From Candidatus Nitrosotenuis cloacae (GTDB lineage: Archaea > Thermoproteota > Nitrososphaeria > Nitrososphaerales > Nitrosopumilaceae): a stretch of 64,000 nt of DNA. Below the pieces are notes generated by a model that worked only from the letters and a program-made list of their open reading frames with translations, ran no database searches and was not told the origin of the DNA. The stretch spans positions 1 to 64,000 of the forward strand of contig NZ_CP011097.1 of assembly GCF_000955905.1 (NCBI RefSeq), read 5' to 3'. The translations under genes and the position numbers were made by a program. Below, piece after piece: positions 25,928-34,547 of this stretch (its first letter is position 1; the number at the start of each line of letters is the position of its first letter).

Positions 25928-26569
25928 ATGACAAACTTCCAGAACTCATGGTCCAAACCATCGACACCAAGTGTATCTGAAAAATTGGGCGACGTCCTCA
26001 AGCCAAAAGGCGCATTAAAGCCAAGAATTGAGCAGGCAGTAAAAGGCCTTCACAACCAAATCTCAAAGCTTGACGGAATGCTGACCAAACTAAAGCAAAG
26101 AGAGGAAAAACTGTTCCAAAGAATAGTTGCAGCAACCCAAAAACACGATACTCACACTAGCAAAGTTTTAGCAAACGAACTAGCCGAGGTCCGAAAGGTC
26201 TCAAAGATGCTAGGAAATTGCAGAATGGCACTAGAGCAAATCGAACTAAGACTAACGACATTCAGCGACCTAGGAGACACAGTAGTCACAATAGCACCAA
26301 CAATCGGCCTAATGAGAAGCCTCAAGTCTTCGCTTGGCAAGTTCATGCCAGAGGCAGACCACGAACTAGGTATGATGACCGAGATGCTAAATGGACTAAT
26401 GACAGAGTCCTTCTCAGGCGAGGGTGCGTTTGGCATGGATCAAACAACCAACGAAGAATCCGAAAGGATTCTAGAGGAAGCAGCAGCCGTTGCAGAGGCG
26501 TCAGTTGGGGACAGATTCCCATCAACGCCAGTCAGCGCAAAGTCCGCTACCTCGACAAGATACCTCTAA
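25928..26569 (+). CDS. cdvB: ESCRT-III/Snf7-like CdvB paralog
   Basis: This 213-residue protein has the basic helical hairpin of ESCRT-III: KPKGALKPRIEQAV at 27-40, long helices with KLDGMLTKLKQREEKLFQRIV, then ELAEVRKVSKMLGNCRMALEQIELRL. An acidic C-terminal tail has ESERILEEAAAVAE and GDRFPS. CdvB proteins assemble membrane-remodelling filaments in archaeal division. The winged helix of full-length CdvB is not obvious. A second paralog at 52395-53045 shares the same architecture. It lies upstream of a coiled-coil, winged-helix and membrane-regulator group. Confidence 0.9.
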   Translation: MTNFQNSWSKPSTPSVSEKLGDVLKPKGALKPRIEQAVKGLHNQISKLDGMLTKLKQREEKLFQRIVAATQKHDTHTSKVLANELAEVRKVSKMLGNCRMALEQIELRLTTFSDLGDTVVTIAPTIGLMRSLKSSLGKFMPEADHELGMMTEMLNGLMTESFSGEGAFGMDQTTNEESERILEEAAAVAEASVGDRFPSTPVSAKSATSTRYL

Positions 26570-26663
26570 AGTATCTCGTTTCCCCTTTTATTATTCCAAA
26601 AACTGTCTGTTATGGCATGGTATCAAACCGAAATCTCTAGACGAATTTTGCTAAAAATGACCG

Positions 26664-27352
26664 TTTCGCTATACGTTCCGCTATGAAATACCCTAAGATT
26701 TGGGTCTTGATTCCTTGATTGCCTTGACCTTGTTTGCCTCGCCTTCGACTACACTGTCTATGCTGGCTAGCTTGCTTCGTAGGTTACTTATTAGGGCACC
26801 AACCTCATCTGCCTGGCTCTCCACTTGGGCGCGTTTATTGGACAGGTCCCGTATCCCACGACCCTCCTCTTCTATGTATTCACTGACTTTGACTAGTTTT
26901 TCCTTCAAATTCTGAATATCAACGGATTCATCCTCGATCTCCTTGACTAGCCTGGTTCGTTTGTCCTTTAGACTCTTTATCATTAATCCTACGTAATCAA
27001 TTGCTTCTTCTAGCTTGGCACGCTTGTTCATCAAATCCCCAATACCTATCTCAGAGCCAGATCCTGTCTGTTCCGCTATGCGTTCCGCTTCGATTTTGGG
27101 TTTTTCCTGCTCTAACATACCTGTACTTTGTTGGGATTCCTCGGTCTTCTTAAATTTTTCAAACATGTTGTATCAGTTATGGTAGATAATGCCATTTTAT
27201 TCCTAATAAAGATAAAGTAAGACAAAATCCCACAACTAACAAAAATTTCCAACCCATGTTTTTGGATTGTTTTTTCCCCCGCATCAAAATATGTCAATTT
27301 TTGGGTGTTCCAACCACCCGAAACGCGCATTCCGCTATACGTTCCGCTGTGG
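26664..27352. repeat. Three copies of a ~20-bp repeat around the coiled-coil gene
   Basis: Copies are at 26664-26685, 27070-27092 and 27329-27352. Each contains the dimer TTCCGCTAT(A/G)CGTTCCGCT with small changes. The two outer copies flank the coiled-coil gene; the middle one is inside its reading frame and encodes the EAERIAE segment. The interior dimer suggests a short mobile or binding motif, but no known element matches. Confidence 0.55.
26693..27166 (-). CDS. Cytoplasmic coiled-coil protein
   Basis: The 157-residue protein is nearly all charged coiled coil. Two similar segments are visible: MNKRAKLEEAIDYVGLMIKSLKDKR (residues ~47-71) and LSNKRAQVESQADEVGALISNLRSKL (~108-133). This looks like an internal duplication. 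There is no signal peptide or membrane helix. The opposite orientation to the CdvB and winged-helix neighbours argues against one transcript. No function can be assigned. Confidence 0.75.
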   Translation of the reverse strand: MFEKFKKTEESQQSTGMLEQEKPKIEAERIAEQTGSGSEIGIGDLMNKRAKLEEAIDYVGLMIKSLKDKRTRLVKEIEDESVDIQNLKEKLVKVSEYIEEEGRGIRDLSNKRAQVESQADEVGALISNLRSKLASIDSVVEGEANKVKAIKESRPKS

Positions 27353-27397
27353 GGTTTCAAAATGTCCCTAATCTATGTAGCTCACTATTACTATAGC

Positions 27398-27685
27398 ATG
27401 TCAAAACAACAATACAGGTCCGAAATGGGCATAATGGGAGATATCCTCAATGTCACCATGGAAGGCGGCAGACAGGGAACTATCGTCTCTGCAATATCCA
27501 GACGAGCAAACCTTTCGCACTATGCCGTAATAGACAAGTGTGAAAAGCTCTCTACAGCAGGCTTGGTCCAAACCGTAAAAACCGACAAAAACCGACTATA
27601 TACAATCACTGAAAAAGGCATCGAGTTTGTCCAAGAGTTCCGCAAGTTCCAATCCGTCCTAGATGCGCTGAATTTGAGGTATTAA
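27398..27685 (+). CDS. Archaeal winged-helix transcription regulator
   Basis: The ATG at 27398 gives 95 residues that form a winged helix: an N-terminal helix (SEMGIMGDILNVTME), a helix-turn-helix (VSAISRRANLSHYAVIDKCEKL), a wing (VKTDKNRLYTITEKG) and a C-terminal helix (FVQEFRKFQSVLDAL). The frame can extend to 27305, but that segment overlaps a repeat copy and looks unlike protein. The gene ends 2 bases before the membrane-regulator gene, so the two are likely cotranscribed. Confidence 0.82.
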   Translation: MSKQQYRSEMGIMGDILNVTMEGGRQGTIVSAISRRANLSHYAVIDKCEKLSTAGLVQTVKTDKNRLYTITEKGIEFVQEFRKFQSVLDALNLRY

Positions 27686-27687
27686 CC

Positions 27688-28908
27688 ATGAAAAACCAAG
27701 GGGCAGTACTCTGTATCCAAGAAGACATACCCAACATTGAGGGAATGCTTTTTGTAAGGATTACAGATATCCTCATTAGAATGGTAAAAGCACCACTAAT
27801 AGCTATAGGCCTTCTTCTTACAGTAGTACTGCCTGCACAATCTTTTGGTTCACTTCGAGCCGTTGACTTTACAATTTACCCAGATGGCACTACTCATATT
27901 TCTCAACAATCATCCGCTGATCCAACCGAGCCAGAACTCAAGGTTCCACTCTTTGGTAAATCTATTGATAATTTTGTAGTCCAAGACGAGGACGGCTTGC
28001 TCTTATCGTTTGATATTGATAGCAAGGGAGCAACAATTCAGACTTTTGGCGCATCTTCCGTCACTGTTGCTTATGACAGCTATGATCTAGTATCAAAGAA
28101 GGGCAAAATCTGGACCTTTGCGGTAGACTCGCCAGTTGACTATACTGTAACAATGCCAGACGAATCAACCGTAGTCGATATTGCAAATCCAGATAACATT
28201 GACTCCATTAATGAAAAACAACTCTCATTACTCAAAGGCAAAAACCAGATAGAGTATTTCTTTAGCACATCAGGTCCTGCGCTTTCTGCACTAAATGCAA
28301 TCAATGACGCAAAGACGCTAGTTGCAGAAGCAGCAACTCAGGGAATTGATGTAAATGCAGTGCAAGAAAAACTAGATCTGGCAGTATTTGCATATGACAA
28401 TAAAAAATACACAGATGCCGAAGATCTGGCACTAGAAGCAAACGCATTGGCTCTGCAAAAAATAGATGAGCACAAAACCAATCAACCAACAGAAAACCCA
28501 GTCAACTGGCTAAAAGACAATGTGGTTGGAATCGCAACCTCGATTGTGGCAATCGGTGGTGCAGTAACCACACTCACATTAATTCTCAAAAAGACCAAAG
28601 GAGCAGTCCAAAAGACAATCAAGCCATTGCTGAACAACAAAGATGAGGATTCCGAGCCTGAACCAGAGGTAGATGCGGACGAGCTGGTCACTCAAGAGAT
28701 GAGGGAAGATGACAAACAACTGGTCTCGTATTTGGAGAAAAACGGCGGCCAAGCCTTTGAGCGTGATCTGAGAAAGAAATTCCTCTTACCCAGAACCACA
28801 ATGTGGCGTGCAGTAAAACGACTTGAACGACAAGGTATTATTGAAATAGAGAAAAAAGACTTTCAGAACTTGGTTCGACTAAGGAAAAAGGAGGAGTCAC
28901 AACAATGA
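27688..28908 (+). CDS. Membrane-anchored regulator with extracellular domain and C-terminal winged helix
   Basis: The 406-residue product has an N-terminal membrane or signal segment (residues ~33-52) and an extracellular beta-domain (about 60-185) that carries TIYPDGTTHISQQ. A helical region (195-260) and a second membrane helix (about 275-300, NVVGIATSIVAIGGAV) follow. The acidic linker leads to a C-terminal winged helix with KFLLPRTTMWRAVKRLERQG. This is the layout of a one-component sensor that could relay an outside signal to DNA. An ATG at 27781 is an alternative start that fits the signal better. It overlaps the next gene by ATGA. Confidence 0.82.
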   Translation: MKNQGAVLCIQEDIPNIEGMLFVRITDILIRMVKAPLIAIGLLLTVVLPAQSFGSLRAVDFTIYPDGTTHISQQSSADPTEPELKVPLFGKSIDNFVVQDEDGLLLSFDIDSKGATIQTFGASSVTVAYDSYDLVSKKGKIWTFAVDSPVDYTVTMPDESTVVDIANPDNIDSINEKQLSLLKGKNQIEYFFSTSGPALSALNAINDAKTLVAEAATQGIDVNAVQEKLDLAVFAYDNKKYTDAEDLALEANALALQKIDEHKTNQPTENPVNWLKDNVVGIATSIVAIGGAVTTLTLILKKTKGAVQKTIKPLLNNKDEDSEPEPEVDADELVTQEMREDDKQLVSYLEKNGGQAFERDLRKKFLLPRTTMWRAVKRLERQGIIEIEKKDFQNLVRLRKKEESQQ

Positions 28909-30323
28909 AAACCATACTAACTATGGCATTATTTGCACTAGTTGCTAGCATGATGGTAGCACCAGCATTTGCAGATTCCAAGCTGGACTCTTTTGTAAAT
29001 TTGGCAAACCAGGCAAGAACACAAGTAAAGATTCAGCTGGACAAGATGCCTTCGGCACCTGAAGAGGCAAAATCTCTGTACGCAATGGGAGATTCCGAGA
29101 CAGAGCAGCTGATCGCGTCTGTCAAGAAAGACGATGCCGCAGAGGCAAAAAAGCACTTTTTGGCAGCAATGAAGGCATTCAGACAAGTCACACAGATTTT
29201 CTCAGAGCCAACGCCAATGGCTGCAAAAATAGCAACACCTCCACCACAGGCAGCACCAGTTCCAGAATTTGACTATGCAAATGCGCTCAAAAGATTTGAG
29301 GCAAATATCAACATACTAAAGGCAAGTGCCAACAAGAACAACCTGCCGGTTGACTTTAGCAGATTTGATAATCTACTCCAGACTGCAAAAACACACCTTG
29401 AGAATGACGATATGGCATCACTGGAAAAAACATTCGTAGAACTAAAGAACGCTGGCGCAGAACTTCAAACCACAATCAAAAACATGGTAAAAGAGCGCTC
29501 CAACACAAGAGCTGTCTCTTTTGCAAACAAGTACATTACAAAAATAGATGCAGTTTTGGCTCAGGCCAAAGAACTAAACCTCTCTGAGGAGCAAATTGCC
29601 AAGCTCCAAAAGGCACGAGAAGAATTAGCATCTGCAGGCGACCCAACCCAGATGGTCATCAAAATAAGACACGTCTACCAGATAAACTTGGATCTGCTGG
29701 ATGCCAAGAACCAGAAAATCCTCTCAGAAATATCCAAGCTAGAAAGCAGACTGTTGCTTTTGGAGCCAAAAGTAGACGATACAATACGACCCAAATTTGA
29801 TTCGGCAAGATCGATTTTGGCCTCACTAAAAGACCCAGCATCAACTGACGATCCAATAAAGCTACTAAGAGCATTAGACTCTGCAATCAGAGAAATCGAG
29901 TCCTATTTGTTATCATTACAAGCTCAACCCACGGCAAACACTCAAGCAGCAGAAACGCCAAAAGAAACCCCAAGGGAATCATTCCAATTATCGGATACAA
30001 GACCTCAGACTGAGGCACTAAAGGCAGAAACAAAAGATACCAAAACACAAGACAAGGCAGACAAACAAGACCGCCAAAAAAACAAAGACGCAAACAAAAA
30101 GCAACCATCCGAAGTCTCCAGAATCGAGGCAAAGCTAGCAGAACTGGAACCCCACATTGACGAGAACATCAAGCCAAAGTTTGAATCTGCAAAATCAATG
30201 CTTGCAAAGCTCAAAGAGACAGGCGTAGAGCCCAAAAAGACAATCCGTGCAATCAATGCACTGATTGATGAAATAACCCAATATGTCGAATCCTCAGATT
30301 CTGAGGACGATGACAGATCCTAA
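28905..30323 (+). CDS. Secreted helical repeat protein coupled to the membrane regulator
   Basis: The 472-residue product has a signal peptide ending near FADSK. The rest is almost all helical. Two similar ~60-residue blocks are visible, at about residues 274-335 (LESRLLLLEPKVDDTI, RPKFDSARSIL) and 403-462 (IEAKLAELEPHIDENI, KPKFESAKSML), separated by a charged Lys/Asp/Thr linker. The ATGA overlap with the membrane regulator implies coupled translation, so this may be its outside partner (inference). No family is recognised. Confidence 0.78.
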   Translation: MKTILTMALFALVASMMVAPAFADSKLDSFVNLANQARTQVKIQLDKMPSAPEEAKSLYAMGDSETEQLIASVKKDDAAEAKKHFLAAMKAFRQVTQIFSEPTPMAAKIATPPPQAAPVPEFDYANALKRFEANINILKASANKNNLPVDFSRFDNLLQTAKTHLENDDMASLEKTFVELKNAGAELQTTIKNMVKERSNTRAVSFANKYITKIDAVLAQAKELNLSEEQIAKLQKAREELASAGDPTQMVIKIRHVYQINLDLLDAKNQKILSEISKLESRLLLLEPKVDDTIRPKFDSARSILASLKDPASTDDPIKLLRALDSAIREIESYLLSLQAQPTANTQAAETPKETPRESFQLSDTRPQTEALKAETKDTKTQDKADKQDRQKNKDANKKQPSEVSRIEAKLAELEPHIDENIKPKFESAKSMLAKLKETGVEPKKTIRAINALIDEITQYVESSDSEDDDRS

Positions 30324-30361
30324 CAAAACTTCATATAGATTTTGAAGAACAGCAAATTTGC

Positions 30362-30556
30362 ATGGGATCAAAGCAGATTTCTGTCGGCGTTGGCATACCA
30401 ATGATTATAGTTGGTGCACTGATGGCGTTTTTGTGGGCACCGACCAGCACAGAGTTCTTTGAGACAATCGAATTTGTTGGAGGATTGATCGGAATCTTGG
30501 GCGTGATCTTTTTTGTTGCAGGCCTCATGTATACAAAGCAGCCGGTAATCTCCTAG
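30362..30556 (+). CDS. Small two-helix membrane protein
   Basis: The 64-residue product has two membrane helices (about 9-27 and 38-58) separated by a short polar loop with TSTEFFET. No motif identifies it. It stands between the secreted helical protein and queE on the same strand with 38- and 36-base gaps. Confidence 0.65.
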   Translation: MGSKQISVGVGIPMIIVGALMAFLWAPTSTEFFETIEFVGGLIGILGVIFFVAGLMYTKQPVIS

Positions 30557-30592
30557 TCTGAATTAAATAATGAATCCCACTAGTCAGGCTAC

Positions 30593-31306
30593 TTGAAAGT
30601 CAGACTGTTTGAAATATTCACATCACTTGAGGGCGAAGGCATTCTTTATGGAACAAAGACACTTTTTGTAAGGCTGGCAGGATGCCCCTTTACCTGTTTT
30701 TACTGCGACACCAAAGAATCACTCCCAATGGATTCTGGCCAAGAATATGAGATCAAAGATGCATGCTCTTTGATTGAAAAAAACCTAGTAGACAAAACCT
30801 ACAAGGTGAATTTCACCGGAGGTGACCCACTAGTCCAAGCAGAGGCAGTGTCCGAGATGGCAAAATTCATCCAATCAAAAAAAATTCCAACATATTTAGA
30901 ATCGTCCTGCTTTGACTCTAAAAAATTTGCCAAGGTCTTACCTTTCATTGATTATGTAAAAATCGAGCTAAAGACAAAGGACTCTGATTTTGTCGATCCA
31001 AAACATTATTCCACGTTAATAGAAAATGCACTGGAATGTCTCAAGCAATCGATTGCGGCAAAAAAACCAACTTATATCAAAATTGTGGTATCATCAAAAA
31101 CAGAGCTGGACACATTTTCAGATTTGGTGGATAAAATTTTCAAAACCGTTAGCGCTAGGGATCTTAAGGGTTTTATAATACAGCCGACCTATGGTGTAGC
31201 AGAGCCAACATTGCAAAAACTTTTGAGCTTTTATGATGCGACTTTTTCTCACTATTCCGAGGTACGTGTAGTACCACAACTACACAAGCTGATAGGTGCT
31301 CCATGA
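30593..31306 (+). CDS. queE: 7-Carboxy-7-deazaguanine synthase QueE (radical SAM)
   Basis: This 237-residue radical-SAM enzyme makes 7-carboxy-7-deazaguanine from 6-carboxytetrahydropterin. The cluster motif is CPFTCFYC (CX3CX2C) near residue 31, in the family context RLAGCPFTCFYCDTKE. FTGGDPLVQ is the second SAM-binding element. It starts at TTG. The stop overlaps folE by 4 bases (ATGA), and queC lies nearby on the other strand, so preQ0 and then archaeosine synthesis is the likely pathway. queD is not in this window. Confidence 0.92.
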   Translation: MKVRLFEIFTSLEGEGILYGTKTLFVRLAGCPFTCFYCDTKESLPMDSGQEYEIKDACSLIEKNLVDKTYKVNFTGGDPLVQAEAVSEMAKFIQSKKIPTYLESSCFDSKKFAKVLPFIDYVKIELKTKDSDFVDPKHYSTLIENALECLKQSIAAKKPTYIKIVVSSKTELDTFSDLVDKIFKTVSARDLKGFIIQPTYGVAEPTLQKLLSFYDATFSHYSEVRVVPQLHKLIGAP

Positions 31307-31857
31307 ACAAAGACAGAGTAAAGAAGCTAGTGCGCGAGCTAATCATTGAATTAGGTGAGGATCCAACACGCGAAGGTCTGCGAGGCACACCAGACAGAAT
31401 CGCAGACATGTATGAGGAGATCTTTGCAGGCTATGACTCTGATTCGGAACTATCAGTCCAGTTCTCAGAGGACTCTGATGCAGTGGTGGTAAAGGACATC
31501 AAATTCTATTCAATGTGCGAGCACCACATGTTGCCATTCTTTGGAAAGGTAAGCATTGCGTATTTACCAAGTGGCCGTGTCTTTGGTGTATCAAAGCTGG
31601 TAAGACTGGTGGAAAAATACGCAAAACGACTCCAAATACAGGAGCGAATGACAAAAGACATTGCCGATGAGCTACATGCGCAAGGAGTCAAAGGCGTAAT
31701 GGTATTATCTGAGGCAGAGCATCTCTGCATGAAAATGAGAGGAGTCAAAAACGACGCAACCATGACCTCTGCTGCATATAGAGGATTTTACGAAAGAAAG
31801 GAAAACCGCGAGGACGTGGTTGCCATAATTCGCAACGCAAAATCATCACTTCTTTGA
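31303..31857 (+). CDS. folE: GTP cyclohydrolase I (FolE, type IA)
   Basis: The 184-residue enzyme opens the GTP ring to dihydroneopterin triphosphate, the first step toward preQ0. The zinc site is in SMCEHHMLPFFGK near residues 68-80, with the second Cys in AEHLCMKMRGVK near 140. Many archaea use type IB (MptA) instead, so a bacterial-like type IA here fits what is known of Thaumarchaeota. The gene is coupled to queE by an ATGA overlap. Confidence 0.94.
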   Translation: MNKDRVKKLVRELIIELGEDPTREGLRGTPDRIADMYEEIFAGYDSDSELSVQFSEDSDAVVVKDIKFYSMCEHHMLPFFGKVSIAYLPSGRVFGVSKLVRLVEKYAKRLQIQERMTKDIADELHAQGVKGVMVLSEAEHLCMKMRGVKNDATMTSAAYRGFYERKENREDVVAIIRNAKSSLL

Positions 31858-31892
31858 AAAAGATAAATAATCAAGTGCAAGGTTAGCTTTTC

Positions 31893-32147
31893 GTGGGAGC
31901 ACACAATAACGTTCACATTCCAGGAGAATCTTGGCCGCACTTTACATGGCTTGCAATAGAATTCTTCATCACCTTGGCAGTTGGCGCACTTTCCTCACGA
32001 GAGATAGTAAATATTATTGCAAAAGAGGCAACACCTGATATGCAAAACTGGTACTTTTTTGGAATAATTGCCGGAATTATCTTGGCATGGTACATGGGAA
32101 TCAGACCGTTAGTGTTTAAGAGAAAAATTCTGGAAACTCGTTACTAG
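31893..32147 (+). CDS. Small two-helix membrane protein
   Basis: The 84-residue product starts at GTG. Two membrane helices lie at about 17-40 and 54-74, with an N-terminal His-rich segment (GAHNNVHIPGESWPHF) that could bind a metal. It ends with a 4-base overlap of the convergent queC gene. I do not recognise the family. Confidence 0.68.
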   Translation: MGAHNNVHIPGESWPHFTWLAIEFFITLAVGALSSREIVNIIAKEATPDMQNWYFFGIIAGIILAWYMGIRPLVFKRKILETRY

Positions 32148-32839
32148 GCCAGATATTTCGTTTTGTCTTTGATCTTTGCCTGAATGAATGCGGCCTTTCT
32201 GTTATTGCAGGACTCACATTCTCCGCAGTGATATTTGGAATTTGCATAGCAGCTCCATGTCTGAAAGATCTCCTCACCAAACTTCTCATAGCCAGTCTTT
32301 ACAAGTGTGCTCTTTGATATTCCAGCAGAATATGGCGACCAGACTTTGATCCTGTTTCTGATTCCAAGCCTAATTCCATCAATTTCTCCCTGATTCAGCG
32401 CAGCCTCTATTTTTTTTGAAAAAGCCGGCCGGCAGTCTGGATATTTGATGTCATCAGTGTGCGCACCATATGCCACAAGGGATGCCTTCAGAGAAAAAGC
32501 CCACGCAGTAGCAATTGTGACAAAAATTGCGTTTCTAATTGGCACCACAATAGAATACTCAAACTTTGATGGCAATGATTTTTTTGTACTGGTAAGAACA
32601 TTGCTGGTGCCATAAAGCGCTTTCATGAAATCCAGTGGAATTATTTTATGCTCTTTTAGATGCAATGCCTTACCTACCTTTCTTGCGGCCTCTAGTTCCT
32701 TTGATGCCCGTTGGCCATACGAAAATGTAATTCCGTACAATTCGTATTGCTTTGATAAATGTGCCCCAAGGCACAACGAGTCCAGTCCGCCACTACAAAT
32801 TACGACTGCTTTTTTCAATTTAGATCGTCTTTGCGCCAC
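32144..32839 (-). CDS. queC: 7-Cyano-7-deazaguanine synthase QueC
   Basis: The 231-residue ATP-dependent enzyme turns 7-carboxy-7-deazaguanine into preQ0. The PP-loop motif CSGGLDSLCL is near residue 15, and the C-terminal zinc site is SCYANSKYHCGECESC. The GTG start at 32839 overlaps thrB by 20 bases; a TTG at 32818 would follow the thrB stop after 1 base. Either leaves the PP-loop intact. It faces queE-folE convergently. Confidence 0.93.
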   Translation of the reverse strand: MAQRRSKLKKAVVICSGGLDSLCLGAHLSKQYELYGITFSYGQRASKELEAARKVGKALHLKEHKIIPLDFMKALYGTSNVLTSTKKSLPSKFEYSIVVPIRNAIFVTIATAWAFSLKASLVAYGAHTDDIKYPDCRPAFSKKIEAALNQGEIDGIRLGIRNRIKVWSPYSAGISKSTLVKTGYEKFGEEIFQTWSCYANSKYHCGECESCNNRKAAFIQAKIKDKTKYLA

Positions 32840-33734
32840 TACTTGGCTTGCAGATCACAACGGTGCAGTCTGTCTTTGCTGAGGCAAATCCCTTTTTCAT
32901 TGCGTTTGCAATTTTGTTTAGGTTTGATTTTTTTGTGGCAAACGAAATCACTGACGGTCCTGCGCCAGATATGGTAACACCTAGTGCGCCTGCTTTTAGA
33001 GCATTTTTCTTGACGCTGCCAAATCCAGGTATCAGATGAGCCCGTGCCGGCTCGACAATCACATCCTGGATTGATCTGCCAATAAGTTCAGAGTCTTTTT
33101 GCACAAATCCTGCAACAATTGCGGCCGCATTAGAAAGATTAGTTACAGAATTAGACAATGGGACTTGTTTTGGAACGACACTACGAGATACTTCTGTTTT
33201 TTTCGCAGGAACTATCATCTTTGGAACCGCTACCACAAGTCTTAGATCCGATGGAGGCAAAATCTTGATCACATCTAGCGGCTTTGTTCTTACTATGACA
33301 AATCCGCCCAGAACAGATGCGGATACATTATCATAGTGGATGGAGCCTGCACTTGCACGCTCGCCAACCCCCGCACACTCTACCAAAGTATTTCCGTTTA
33401 GCTTTAGTCCAAATAGTTTGTCAAATGCAACTGCTGTAGCAGCTGCCGATGCTGCACTACTTCCCATCCCAAATCCTGCAGGCACTCCTTTTTTGATTTT
33501 AATTTGAACTCCACTTTTTACTTTGAATTTTTTCTGCATGTACTGGACAACTAGTCCTGCAGTGTTTTTTGCAGGAGAAATCGGAATGGAATCATTCGTG
33601 ATTATGGTAATTCCGCTTTTTTGTTTTGTTAGTGTAATGGTATCATAGAAGGCATCCAGTGCCAGACCGAACACGTCAAAGCCTGGTCCCAAATTAGCAG
33701 TGGATGATGGGGCTTTTGCAGTAACTGAATGCAT
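32820..33734 (-). CDS. thrB: Homoserine kinase (GHMP family)
   Basis: The 304-residue kinase phosphorylates homoserine on the way to threonine. The N-terminal TAKAPSSTANLGPGFDVFG and the ATP-binding GVPAGFGMGSSAASAAA are diagnostic of ThrB. GVTISGAGPSVISF near the C-terminus is the third GHMP motif. It is transcribed from the GPN GTPase gene with a 1-base overlap (TGATG) into queC. Confidence 0.93.
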   Translation of the reverse strand: MHSVTAKAPSSTANLGPGFDVFGLALDAFYDTITLTKQKSGITIITNDSIPISPAKNTAGLVVQYMQKKFKVKSGVQIKIKKGVPAGFGMGSSAASAAATAVAFDKLFGLKLNGNTLVECAGVGERASAGSIHYDNVSASVLGGFVIVRTKPLDVIKILPPSDLRLVVAVPKMIVPAKKTEVSRSVVPKQVPLSNSVTNLSNAAAIVAGFVQKDSELIGRSIQDVIVEPARAHLIPGFGSVKKNALKAGALGVTISGAGPSVISFATKKSNLNKIANAMKKGFASAKTDCTVVICKPSSGAKTI

Positions 33735-34492
33735 CAGTCCTCTGTTTCCTCCCCTTGGTTAAGAATTCTGCTCAGAGCACCCTGCAAGTTTACCATTCCC
33801 TCACCTGTTACATTTGAGACTGGAATCAAACCTTGGGCAAACCCAGACAAGTTCAGGCTGCGCAAAATGTTTGTCACCAAAACATATGTTTCGCCGTCTG
33901 CCTCTGTAGATATCGCATTCTCAAGTGTCTTGAGATTTGTAGTCCATCGTAAAATCTCCGATATCTTATCTGCAATCAAGTCTGTTTTGGTTAAAACATT
34001 GATTGCAGGAATTCCCATTCTCAATCTTATTGATGTTGCCAATAACGCCATTGATACAAAATTAATTGCAGTTGTCACTAAAACCCCGTCATACAAAAAC
34101 AGTGCAGTCTTTTGGTCTGCTCTAAAATTATCTATAAAATATGGGCCGCTGGTTCTGTATGCAAACAATTCGATTTGGCCGGGTGTATCAACTATGAGAT
34201 AATCTGGATTTATCTTGTCTGCCTGGTCCTGTATGTCATCAAGCTTTGCAGCAATTAGATCACTTGCCATCATCAAAGCACCATTTGGCCCAAGATCATA
34301 TTGTTTCATTATGGATACAATATCAATAGAATCTCTAATGTCAATGTCTGGAGTGTATGGGAGCGATATCACACCTGGATCCAGATTCAAAATTGCGGCA
34401 AACGCTCCATTTGCGGTATAATATTCATGAATTTTTGATGCAAGCAATGATTTTCCAGCACCAGCAGTTCCAGCAACAAAAATTACTTTCAA
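33734..34492 (-). CDS. GPN-loop GTPase
   Basis: The 252-residue GTPase has Walker A GTAGAGKSLLASK, the signature Gly-Pro-Asn in YDLGPNGALMMA, and the base-specificity motif LTKTDLIADK. GPN GTPases act as dimers and, in eukaryotes, help assemble RNA polymerase; the archaeal role is not settled. The gene heads a three-gene string (GPN, thrB, queC) with tight overlaps. Confidence 0.93.
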   Translation of the reverse strand: MKVIFVAGTAGAGKSLLASKIHEYYTANGAFAAILNLDPGVISLPYTPDIDIRDSIDIVSIMKQYDLGPNGALMMASDLIAAKLDDIQDQADKINPDYLIVDTPGQIELFAYRTSGPYFIDNFRADQKTALFLYDGVLVTTAINFVSMALLATSIRLRMGIPAINVLTKTDLIADKISEILRWTTNLKTLENAISTEADGETYVLVTNILRSLNLSGFAQGLIPVSNVTGEGMVNLQGALSRILNQGEETED

Positions 34493-34547
34493 TTTCTGGA
34501 TGTTAGAGTTGTTGGCTTATATTTGATTCAATTAGAAACCTGCTAAA

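Noticed and set aside
27112-27360. 82-codon minus-strand frame overlapping the coiled-coil gene start
   Set aside because: It overlaps a better gene and a repeat copy; the sequence lacks protein-like character.
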